A stretch of 16,687 nt of DNA from JASJCP01 sp051155735 (GTDB taxonomy: Bacteria; Cyanobacteriota; Cyanobacteriia; Cyanobacteriales; Xenococcaceae): NCBI GenBank assembly GCA_051155735.1, contig DAXETX010000263.1:1-16687 (forward strand). The letters run 5' to 3'. The notes under the pieces were generated by a model. The model saw only the letters and a list, made by a program, of their open reading frames with translations. It ran no database searches and had not been told where the DNA came from. Below, piece by piece: positions 1 through 6,430 of the stretch (position 1 is the stretch's first letter; every line of letters starts with the position of its first letter). The position numbers were made by a program, and so were the translations under genes.

Positions 1-105
1 GCCTTTTGGTTTTACTCATAGAGAAATTAAATCCTTCAACTGCCTATTCTCTCTGAGTTTTGCACGATTCTCAAGTTAAGATTGACTTTTTTCTGATTTC
101 CTTAA

Positions 106-216
106 CTTGTGACCAATGCCCGTCACCGTCAGATAGATACTTTGATGATTTATGATGACAATCGGGCTAAAGACCAAGTGGAATTGTCAGAAATGTTATC
201 TGGTTTGACGGATTAG
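106..216 (+). pseudogene. Relic of tyrosine recombinase/integrase C-terminus
   Basis: A 36-codon open stretch runs from a stop at 103-105 to TAG at 214-216, with no start codon or upstream domain in the window. It contains NARHRQIDTLMIYDDNR followed by a short charged tail. A histidine-containing helix followed by T-x-x-Y-DDNR is typical of the active-site tyrosine end of cyanobacterial tyrosine recombinases; the Tyr would be codon 151-153. The call is by pattern only, and the catalytic Arg/His boxes are not present upstream. It may be a degraded integrase tail, which would fit a mobile element boundary. Bases 1-105 hold nothing else I can support. Confidence 0.4.
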
Positions 217-241
217 AGGGTAACAGAGAAAGTGGGTGATT

Positions 242-517
242 ATGGAGTTTGAATGGGACGAGAATAAACGTCAGTCTAATTTGAGCAAACACGGTATTGA
301 TTTTGTCGATGCAGCAAAGATATTTAACCGTCCCGTGCTGGAAAGGGTAGACAATCGTTATGATTATGAGGAGACTAGAATTGTTGCTTTGGGGGAAGTA
401 AACGGTGTAGTTCTCTTTGTTGTTTATACATGGCGGGGTGAGGTACGCAGAATTATTAGTGCTAGGAGGGCAACCAAACGTGAGCGAAACAAATATTACC
501 AGACTATCTATGGATGA
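242..517 (+). CDS. brnT: BrnT family type II toxin
   Basis: This 91-residue protein matches the RelE-like BrnT ribonuclease toxin family, which cleaves RNA and arrests growth until neutralised by BrnA. The family pattern is clear: FEWDENKRQSNLSKHGIDF at the N-terminus, a central VALGEVNGVVLFVVYTWRG strand pair, and the basic end RRIISARRATKRERNKYY that carries the catalytic Arg residues. The length is normal. I chose ATG at 242, which begins MEFEWDE; a GTG at 236 in the same frame is an alternative. The stop overlaps the next gene by 8 bp, the usual toxin-first brnTA arrangement. The toxin looks intact. Confidence 0.9.
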   Translation: MEFEWDENKRQSNLSKHGIDFVDAAKIFNRPVLERVDNRYDYEETRIVALGEVNGVVLFVVYTWRGEVRRIISARRATKRERNKYYQTIYG

Positions 518-683
518 AGTAAAACAGAGCCAAAGCTTGACTGATTGGTCAAAAGTTAAAGGAATGACCGAAGAAGAGATAGAAAATTTAGCTAAAGCCG
601 ACCCCGATTGTCAGCCCACAGATGATGATTTTTGGGATGATGCTACTGTGGTTAAGCCAAACAATCATAGGGTTAGTCAATAA
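510..683 (+). CDS. brnA: BrnA-like antitoxin, C-terminally truncated
   Basis: This 57-residue protein starts at ATG 510 inside the last codons of brnT. The segment MTEEEIENLAKADPDCQPTD followed by DDFWDDATVVKP is the toxin-binding front half of BrnA antitoxins. BrnA normally continues into a ribbon-helix-helix DNA-binding domain that represses the operon. Here the protein stops 14 residues after the FWDDA motif, and no RHH-like sequence follows in any frame before the oppositely oriented gene at 919. It could still bind toxin but probably cannot repress. The loss could be a deletion at the 3' side; the following 23 bp carry no recognisable feature. Confidence 0.75.
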   Translation: MDEVKQSQSLTDWSKVKGMTEEEIENLAKADPDCQPTDDDFWDDATVVKPNNHRVSQ

Positions 684-706
684 TATCTTCTCATTCTCCC
701 CTAAAA

Positions 707-919
707 CTATTGCTTACTGTTATTGTTACCGAGGGCAGAAACAACGAAGGCAATGCTTCCAGCACTCATGGAAGTTGTGACTAATGCCCTAATGTCTTTG
801 ATACCAGATACTAAGGCAAAGGCGATCGCTGTACCGATAACCGATGCTAACCAAGTTTTAAGTAGCGATCTTCTTTCAGCGATGGCAACTTGAGAGTAAG
901 TAAGTTGGGGGAAATGCAT
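707..919 (-). CDS. Small two-helix membrane protein
   Basis: This 70-residue protein has about 20 N-terminal residues with several charges (ERRSLLK), then two hydrophobic segments, roughly residues 22-40 (TWLASVIGTAIAFALVSGI) and 46-63, joined by KDIRALVTT. It ends in a polar tail. I do not recognise the family. It begins 31 bp after the stop of the coiled-coil gene and is probably the last gene of the leftward ATPase/HlyD operon, which suggests a role in the same membrane complex. No strong ribosome binding site precedes ATG 919. Function unknown. Confidence 0.6.
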   Translation of the reverse strand: MHFPQLTYSQVAIAERRSLLKTWLASVIGTAIAFALVSGIKDIRALVTTSMSAGSIAFVVSALGNNNSKQ

Positions 920-950
920 TAATACGACTGTTTTTACTTGTGAGGATTTA

Positions 951-1711
951 TTACGGTAGGATCGTCATTTGTTGAATTTTTCTAGTTATTTCGGTCTTTT
1001 TACTTTCAATTTGAATAACTTCAGCTTCCAAACTTTCCCCCTGCTGCCACATACTCAACATCTGCGTTGTCGAACCATTGCCAAATTGGTAGTCAATCTC
1101 AATTAGCTTGCGTTGTTGACTATAAGTAGCTAACTTAGACCGAGCTAAAACATATTCTCTTTCTGCTGTCTCATACTCCAACACCAAATCTAAAACCTCT
1201 TCCCGCAACTGCGATTTAACCTCAGCTTTGCGCCTATGCAGATTAGCTCGATATGCCTCCAATTCCGCACTCTTAACTTTTCTAAGTCGGCAATAGCTAT
1301 ATTATCTCGCTGCACGTCTCCCCCACCTAAAACATTAGCTGCTATGCGAAGGGGGTCGAGGGAAATATAATTAGTCCAGCGTTTTTTAGATGTATGCTCG
1401 ATCCGGTTACCTGCTAATGCTAATCGCTTATCGATGAGAGCAATTTGTTCGTCTAAAGTTACCAGTTCAGATGAATTGGCGATCGCTTTTTCGGTCAACT
1501 GCTGGATACATTCACTGCTACTATCTATGCAGGGTAATTCCTGAGAATCATTTATCTCCTTCTTTGGCTTCTCTAACTTCTGTAGTTGGGGTGGGTTTAT
1601 CTGTGCTGTTGACGATGGTTGAGCGATCGCTTGTGACTGCCAAAGTAACAACGGCAGTGAGATTATGGTCAGATTGACCAGTCCATTTAACCTTTTCAAT
1701 CGTGCCTTCAT
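951..1711 (-). pseudogene. Secreted coiled-coil protein, frameshifted
   Basis: Two overlapping reading frames join into one protein of about 250 residues. The first frame, from ATG 1711, has a basic start, a hydrophobic core (LTIISLPLLLW) and a likely signal-peptidase site after QAIAQ, so the product should reach the periplasm. The frame is lost near NIAIADLEK. A second frame continues with SAELEAYRANLHRRKAEVKS and a long helical, charged region to the stop at 951. The frames rejoin if one T is added to the four-T run at 1278-1281 of the plus strand. The C-terminal part is mostly coiled coil, reminiscent of partners of HlyD adaptors such as TolC-like proteins, though no TolC barrel is evident. 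The first 164 bp lie inside the preceding HlyD-like gene in another frame. A sequencing error in the run would also explain the break. Confidence 0.65.
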
Positions 1712-3248
1712 AGGGTGCGCGTACTGTCGAGAGTTGTTCTATTTGGTAGTCGAGAGTTTGTATTTGAGTCTCAATCTGGGCTTGGCTGTACTCTCTTTCA
1801 GCTAGCAGTCGCTCTCTCTCTGACTCCTGGCTTGCAATTGCTTGATTTCGTTGTTCGATAGCGATCGCCCTTCGGGTCTGTTCTAGCTGCCTTTGATATT
1901 CAATGTATGCCCGTCGTTCCTTAGCAGTTGTCAGTTTGCTTTGGGCTACTTCTAGCTGGATTTGTGCTGATTGTTGGGCAGCTTCGAGGTTTTTCAGGTT
2001 GGCTCGTTCGTGTTCAATTACAAGTTTTAGATTTCCTTCTCCCTTAGATCGATGACTGGGGGAAGCCTGAAGCTGGGTGAGGGAGTCGATTTTTTTCTGC
2101 TGGAGGGCGATCGCTCGTTTGGCTTCGATTAACTGCTGCTGTTTGAGTTTGATTGCAGCTTCTGATTCGGCATAAGAAACTGGCGGGAGTTCGGCAATTT
2201 CGGGGATTGGTTTGGGTTGGGGAATTGGGGTTAATGGTAGGTTGAGTTTTTCGAGAGATATCTGTAGTTGTTTTTTCTTCGCCTGTAAGCGGTTACGTTC
2301 GTCGGCTCGATCTGAGAGGGTTTGTCCTGCGCTTATTTTGTCTCCTGGTTTTACCTTGAGGTCTTGAGGATTAGATAAAGTGAGTTCTATTTTGATGTTA
2401 CGAGGTTCGAGACGATTTCTTCTTTCTGGTCTAGGTGGTAGGGGTGTTATGGGTGCAGTGATGGAAGCAATAGCAATGTTTTCGGTAGGGCGATCGCTTG
2501 TTAAAGGTACTAGTTCACATCCAACTAATGCGATCGTTATTCCTGCTGCTGCTAAGTATGACCAAGTTTTTATAGGTAAGAATGAAGAGGAATTGAGGGA
2601 ATCATTGTTACTAGAATTATCTACCGATTGGTTCAACTGAAAACTGTTTACACTGGATAATTCCCGTTCGATTATTTGATTACAAGGGACTGGTGAAGCT
2701 GCCCTAGTAGTCATTGCAGGAGATACGCTAACGATATTTGTTTGGCGATCGCTTTCATTACTTCGCTCTTCTCTGACTGGTAACAAATCAGGATTCTGAC
2801 GGTATTTTTTCCACTTACTGATTAACTTACGAGAACAACCTTTACCTGTGGTTTCTCTGACGTATTCAATTAGCTGGTTGTATGTAGCATTTTCTGGGGC
2901 GGTGTCGAGTGCCTGAAACACTTGTCTAATTCTGCGCCAGTGAGGTGTTCCTGGAGTTGGGAATAGTGAAGAGTCAGTAGTTGATAATTGACGATCTTTG
3001 GTATAGGACTTCTTCTGACTTCTTCTAACTTCTCCTGGTTTGGACTTGATATGATTTGATTTAACTTCTTCTAGTGAGGGGAAAGAACTTGAAGAGATTA
3101 ATGTATCGGTAATTTGAGATTTATTTGGATACTCATTACTTCCTTGAGAAAGTGAGGTAGTGAGATTTTGCAGCAGGTTTTTATTGACTTCGGTGTTGAG
3201 CCAATCGGGAGAATTATTTTTGAGAAACTTCCTAACTCTACTTAGCAT
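1548..3248 (-). CDS. HlyD-like membrane fusion protein with cytoplasmic HTH-like N-terminus
   Basis: This 566-residue protein has three parts. Residues 1-225 are polar and probably cytoplasmic; within them 103-150 (HWRRIRQVFQ ... CSRKLISKWKKYR) resembles a helix-turn-helix. One membrane segment follows at about 228-246. The periplasmic part has a split lipoyl/HlyD fold: the first half around VKPGDKISAGQTLSDRA (299-315), the second half at VRAPYEGTIEKVKWTG (509-524), separated by a long coiled coil (about 315-505, rich in Gln, Glu, Ala and Arg). This is the order seen in HlyD/EmrA-type adaptors of type I secretion and efflux. The gene overlaps the ATPase gene upstream by 11 bp and the secreted coiled-coil gene downstream by 164 bp, so the three are translationally linked. 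No ABC or MFS pump lies nearby, so the transported substrate is unknown. Confidence 0.75.
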   Translation of the reverse strand: MLSRVRKFLKNNSPDWLNTEVNKNLLQNLTTSLSQGSNEYPNKSQITDTLISSSSFPSLEEVKSNHIKSKPGEVRRSQKKSYTKDRQLSTTDSSLFPTPGTPHWRRIRQVFQALDTAPENATYNQLIEYVRETTGKGCSRKLISKWKKYRQNPDLLPVREERSNESDRQTNIVSVSPAMTTRAASPVPCNQIIERELSSVNSFQLNQSVDNSSNNDSLNSSSFLPIKTWSYLAAAGITIALVGCELVPLTSDRPTENIAIASITAPITPLPPRPERRNRLEPRNIKIELTLSNPQDLKVKPGDKISAGQTLSDRADERNRLQAKKKQLQISLEKLNLPLTPIPQPKPIPEIAELPPVSYAESEAAIKLKQQQLIEAKRAIALQQKKIDSLTQLQASPSHRSKGEGNLKLVIEHERANLKNLEAAQQSAQIQLEVAQSKLTTAKERRAYIEYQRQLEQTRRAIAIEQRNQAIASQESERERLLAEREYSQAQIETQIQTLDYQIEQLSTVRAPYEGTIEKVKWTGQSDHNLTAVVTLAVTSDRSTIVNSTDKPTPTTEVREAKEGDK

Positions 3249-4434
3249 CTTTTATACGCTGATAATAGGGCTGGATTTCTAAAAGTTCGGCTTCTTTACC
3301 AAAGCGACAGAGGGCAGTTAGGGGTTCTAGGGCTGCTACCCTTTTCTCGGCAAATCTGAATTTTTTGGCTACTTTTTTAACTTCGGTTTGGTCAACTGGT
3401 AAGACAATTTTGGTGCTGGAATTACCAATGACATCGGCAGATAAATGACGTTCTGATTGGGAAGCCATAACCAATGACAAGCCGTACTTTCTACCGTCGG
3501 CGATTATGCGATCGCAAGCACTACCTTCTTTTTTGGGCATTTCCTTGGCTTCATCGATAAACAAGAAAGTGCGAGGAAGTCTGCCCTGCATTTCTCCCTG
3601 TAAGCGGTGTTGGTTCATCAATTGCCATGCTAGAGACTCAGCAGCGATCGCTCTTAGTTCGGTGGGTAGTTTGGATAGATCGATCCGTACCAGCTTTTCG
3701 TTCAACTCTGGTTGGGGACGGCTGAAAACTCCATACTGAAAAGTAGCAGCTAGCTTCAGCTTTAATTTCTGACTTTCTTTACATTCGGTTCTGAGGGTGG
3801 TTTGGTTGAGGGGTGGTTTGTGGATTTGGATCAGGTAGTTTTCTAGCTTGATTAACTCCTGCCAGTCGGATAGATGTTCGTAGTAGCGGATTTCTACTTT
3901 TTCCCCTGGATAATGGTCTTTAAGCAGGTAACGAATATGGTGGTGTCCGTCGATGCGTTTTTGGATGTCTCTAGCTGCACCAATATAGACCAGTTGGTTC
4001 TGATGGAAGATGAAATAAATACCACTGGTGTTGGGTTTGCCTAATGGTAGATTTTGAATACAGATACTTTCGGCTAATTCTTTCTTCTCTTCATCTTGGA
4101 ATGCCGTAGCTACTCGGCGGTTCAGTTCTTCTTCGATATCATCAAAGTTGGGCGGTTCTAAACTCCATGTTGACCGTTGTTCCTGAACTATACCCCGCTT
4201 GAGATAGCAGGTTTTAATAATTTCGATTAGCATTCCTTCCTGATTAGGACCAAGACGCAGCGATTTCTTCAAAATTCCTGCAATCTGTATTGCTTGTAAA
4301 TTAGAACCTCCCCCTTCAGGGTCGAGATTGACTACCAGAGGATTAATACCGTGAGGAGATGCCATGTGTATGGGATAGCAAGTCTCGCCGATAATCTCTT
4401 GGTCGCCGTGAAAGTCCAGCAGGATAACCTGCAT
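3238..4434 (-). CDS. HerA/TraC-type ATPase with inserted GIY-YIG domain, N-terminally truncated
   Basis: This 398-residue product has the later part of a HerA/FtsK/TraC-like DNA-pumping ATPase: the strand QVILLDFHGDQEI (2-14), Walker B RTFLFIDEAKEM (288-299), and a sensor-like LVMASQSERHL (321-331). Between them, residues 137-211 form a GIY-YIG nuclease-like domain: GIY at 138-140, YIG at 150-152, Arg 160, Glu 198 and Asn 210. Walker A is absent. In-frame codons upstream of ATG 4434 read KKAIAFSLHQTYPE back to a TGA, which looks like the helix just after Walker A, so the 5' end has been cut off at the repeat shared with higA. The ATPase may be dead, or supplied with its front half in trans. 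It is first in an operon with the HlyD-like adaptor (11-bp overlap). Confidence 0.7.
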   Translation of the reverse strand: MQVILLDFHGDQEIIGETCYPIHMASPHGINPLVVNLDPEGGGSNLQAIQIAGILKKSLRLGPNQEGMLIEIIKTCYLKRGIVQEQRSTWSLEPPNFDDIEEELNRRVATAFQDEEKKELAESICIQNLPLGKPNTSGIYFIFHQNQLVYIGAARDIQKRIDGHHHIRYLLKDHYPGEKVEIRYYEHLSDWQELIKLENYLIQIHKPPLNQTTLRTECKESQKLKLKLAATFQYGVFSRPQPELNEKLVRIDLSKLPTELRAIAAESLAWQLMNQHRLQGEMQGRLPRTFLFIDEAKEMPKKEGSACDRIIADGRKYGLSLVMASQSERHLSADVIGNSSTKIVLPVDQTEVKKVAKKFRFAEKRVAALEPLTALCRFGKEAELLEIQPYYQRIKDAK

Positions 4435-4477
4435 CTCTGGGTAGGTTTGATGGAGAGAAAAAGCGATCGCCTTTTTT

Positions 4478-4492
4478 CAGTTATCAGTTATT
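4478..4492. repeat. Heptamer repeat tract at higA stop
   Basis: The tract CAGTTATCAGTTATT has two ATCAGTT-type heptamer units. It contains the higA stop codon and, read leftward, the TGA that ends the ATPase frame. It marks the exact place where the ATPase gene loses its 5' end. Confidence 0.6.
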
Positions 4493-4801
4493 GTTTCCCG
4501 TTACATTAGCCAAAGGTTTGATTTTTTCCAATTGTTCGGCTTCGGCTGCTTGAGCGTGATAGAGTTCCCAAGCATTTTGTAGGTTCAGCCAAAAATCGGG
4601 GCTGTTACCGAAGAACTTAGATAATCGTAAAGCAGTGGAAGGGGTAATGCCTCTTTTTTGGTTTACCAGTTCGTTTACTCGTTGATAGGGTACACCAATT
4701 GCCTGAGCTAGTGCTTGCTGAGTAATTTGCATTGGCTCTAAAAACTCTTTGAGTAACATTTCTCCTGGATGAGTCGGCGATCTATATTTGGGTATTCTCA
4801 T
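4484..4801 (-). CDS. higA: HigA family antitoxin
   Basis: This 105-residue antitoxin of the HigA/VapI family has an Xre-type helix-turn-helix. The family signature is nearly complete: SPTHPGEMLLKEFLEPM at the N-terminus, the HTH ITQQALAQAIGVPYQRVNEL (residues 26-45), then NQKRGITPSTALRLSKFF and SPDFWLNLQNAWELYHA. It binds HigB and represses the operon promoter. Start ATG 4801 lies 13 bp after the higB stop, giving the toxin-first order usual for higBA. The C-terminal residues GNNN and the stop codon are encoded by the heptamer tract, which suggests that the repeat has trimmed or replaced the original end. Confidence 0.92.
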   Translation of the reverse strand: MRIPKYRSPTHPGEMLLKEFLEPMQITQQALAQAIGVPYQRVNELVNQKRGITPSTALRLSKFFGNSPDFWLNLQNAWELYHAQAAEAEQLEKIKPLANVTGNNN

Positions 4802-4814
4802 TTTTATTTAGTGT

Positions 4815-5108
4815 TTAATGGTAATCAACTATTTCTACTTCAGTTGCTTTTGCCTGTTTCCAAGTAAAACAGATGCGATATTGTTGGTTAATTCTAATGC
4901 TGTGTTGACCTTTTCTATCTCCTTTAAGTGCTTCTAGACGATTACCAGGCGGTATGGTTAGTTCCTCTAAAGAGGTTACTGCGTTGAGTTGGTCGAGTTT
5001 TCTACGAGCAGTAGACCAAAGATTCGGAGGGCATAGTTTTCTTGCTGCTTTGGAATTAAAGCTATCGAAGATATCTTCAGTAGCTTGGTTTTTAAAAGAT
5101 ACTATCAT
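4815..5108 (-). CDS. higB: HigB family toxin (RelE-like mRNA interferase)
   Basis: This 97-residue toxin of the RelE/HigB (plasmid maintenance killer) family cleaves mRNA on the ribosome. Diagnostic stretches are IVSFKNQATEDIFD at the start, the helix region NLWSTARRKLDQL, the loop LTIPPGNRLEALKGDRKGQ, and the catalytic strand HSIRINQQYRICFTW followed by EVEIVDYH, a C-terminal His typical of the family. I prefer ATG 5108 (MIVSFKN) to ATG 5117 (MAVMIVS), because the upstream Met lies inside a palindromic operator candidate and family members start MI-x-SF. higA follows after 13 bp. The gene looks intact. Confidence 0.9.
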   Translation of the reverse strand: MIVSFKNQATEDIFDSFNSKAARKLCPPNLWSTARRKLDQLNAVTSLEELTIPPGNRLEALKGDRKGQHSIRINQQYRICFTWKQAKATEVEIVDYH

Positions 5109-5111
5109 TAC

Positions 5112-5135
5112 AGCCATGATATCACGGCTATTATG
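5112..5135 (-). promoter_or_regulatory. higBA operator palindrome and -10 box
   Basis: Plus-strand 5112-5129 is AGCCATGATATCACGGCT, an 18-bp palindrome with one mismatched pair. Just upstream in the leftward direction (5130-5135) lies a CATAAT -10 candidate. The expected transcription start falls inside the palindrome, so a bound HigA would block it. The -35 box is poor. The assignment is inference from position and symmetry. Confidence 0.5.
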
Positions 5136-5159
5136 CTAATATGACTTCCATTCTCTGAA

Positions 5160-5194
5160 AACTGCTAACTGATGACTGATAACTGATGACTGTC
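5160..5194. repeat. Five tandem heptamers
   Basis: The units are AACTGCT, AACTGAT, GACTGAT, AACTGAT and GACTGTC. This cyanobacterial-type heptamer array lies between the higB promoter and the stop codon of the AAA+ ATPase gene, which it touches. Confidence 0.8.
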
Positions 5195-6126
5195 TATTGT
5201 CCTAATCTGCCAGATTTACGAGGTAAGCTGTAGAGTAGGATACGAATTATACTGATAGCAACGGTAATGATTCCTCCCAAAAGATAAAGACTGGTGTTGT
5301 TAAAGCCTAAACCGATAAAGCGAATAATAACAAAACACATTAGCGCAGCAATTAAATAAGGCGTACCATCAATCCACTGAGTATGATCTAATGCTTTGCC
5401 ATCCAAACCTAAATATTCTTCTCTGACTACCCGTTTGGCTAACATGGGATTACCCCCTACTCTCTGCTGTAATGAAGCTAATTGGGCAGGAGTAAGTTCC
5501 AGGTTTAATTCGGCAGCAGCTTCTAGCATGATCGCTCTAGTAGCTTTTTCTGCCATTGGTTCTAACTCAATCCTGGGCAACTTTAAGAAAATATCCCGCG
5601 CAGGAGGATAGGTAGCCAGCAGTAAGATTGGTTGTCCTTGGGTGTGGAGTTGGTCTAACCAACAGCGCAGAGAGACGGGAAAGCGATGGGCGTTGTCACA
5701 GATAAGAAAAGCGGTATTAACAAGCAGCCAGTCAGCAATCTCTTTCATCAACCCCATTGTGGAGAGTGCCTTACCGTCGAGGTTTTCCGTATCCACCCCT
5801 AACTGTGCTGCTATTTCACTCAGAGTTTGCTTGACTGTTCCTGGTTTGGTGACTGCTACCTGAAAGTTCATTTCAGTTAGTTCGGTAGTAATAGCTTGAG
5901 ACAAGAAGGTTTTACCACAACCAGCTTCTCCCACAACTAATAAGCTAGAGTTGGCTTGGAGTGCTGCCACAATGCGACGGAATTCTTTACCCCTGTAGAT
6001 TTGTAGGAAGTCCGAACTGTTACGGGCAGACAGAGATTGTCGGCGAGAACCATCCCCCGACACCACATAGGTATAAATCTTCTCTTCACCATTGGCTAAC
6101 TTTCTTCTGTGTCTCTTAATGGGCAA
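5194..6126 (-). CDS. AAA+ ATPase with C-terminal membrane helices
   Basis: This 310-residue protein begins with a basic stretch (MPIKRHRRKLANGEEKIYTY), then an ATPase of the ExeA/TniB-like AAA_22 kind: Walker A GEAGCGKT at 66-73, Walker B FLICDNAH at 140-147, and an arginine-containing sensor region LLLATYPPARDIF at 168-180. Two hydrophobic segments follow at about 256-274 and 280-299, before a basic tail, so the ATPase would be anchored on the cytoplasmic face of the membrane. TniB and MuB relatives activate transposases and ExeA relatives assemble secretion complexes; which applies here is not clear. No transposase lies beside it. It is upstream of higBA, separated by heptamers, and may once have preceded the ATPase/HlyD operon on the same strand. 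Confidence 0.7.
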   Translation of the reverse strand: MPIKRHRRKLANGEEKIYTYVVSGDGSRRQSLSARNSSDFLQIYRGKEFRRIVAALQANSSLLVVGEAGCGKTFLSQAITTELTEMNFQVAVTKPGTVKQTLSEIAAQLGVDTENLDGKALSTMGLMKEIADWLLVNTAFLICDNAHRFPVSLRCWLDQLHTQGQPILLLATYPPARDIFLKLPRIELEPMAEKATRAIMLEAAAELNLELTPAQLASLQQRVGGNPMLAKRVVREEYLGLDGKALDHTQWIDGTPYLIAALMCFVIIRFIGLGFNNTSLYLLGGIITVAISIIRILLYSLPRKSGRLGQ

Positions 6127-6146
6127 TTTTTTCAGTTATCCGCTAT

Positions 6147-6198
6147 CAGTTAATAGTGAGCAATTAACTGTTTACTATTCACTGCTCACTATTAACTG
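6147..6198. repeat. Perfect 16-bp inverted repeat in the leader of the AAA+ gene
   Basis: CAGTTAATAGTGAGCA at 6147-6162 is repeated exactly in inverse at 6183-6198, with a 20-nt loop. It is surrounded by diverged heptamers (from 6133). It could form a stem in the leader of the leftward AAA+ gene, or be two heptamer arrays in opposite orientation. Confidence 0.75.
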
Positions 6199-6288
6199 TT
6201 ATAAGCTTCAGTTCTACAATCTGAAAACAGTAAAATTTCGTTGATTGGTTGGGAGTTTTATTTTTTTTCCGCTTCTATAGGGTCTGGG

Positions 6289-6316
6289 GAAACGGAACTG
6301 ATGCGAAACGGAACTG
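6289..6316. repeat. 12-bp direct repeat upstream of the gene at 6431
   Basis: GAAACGGAACTG occurs at 6289-6300 and again at 6305-6316, 16 bp apart start to start. The spacing, about one and a half helical turns, could suit a regulator, but no function is shown. The rest of 6199-6430 holds a HIP1 site at 6408 and nothing else I can name. Confidence 0.5.
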
Positions 6317-6430
6317 TGGCTAAAACTATCGTAATTTCAGTGTAGTGAAGGGAAATTAGGGCGATCGATATGGGTACTTTGAGTTTAGATACAACTTTTG
6401 AGAAATAGCGATCGCCACTCTGAAATACAA

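Noticed and set aside
2380..2640. Rightward open frame antisense to the HlyD-like gene
   Set aside because: It lies wholly inside a well-supported gene with domain structure; its composition is that of an antisense shadow.
5160..5194. Heptamer arrays as CRISPR
   Set aside because: Units are 7 bp with no spacers and no cas genes nearby.
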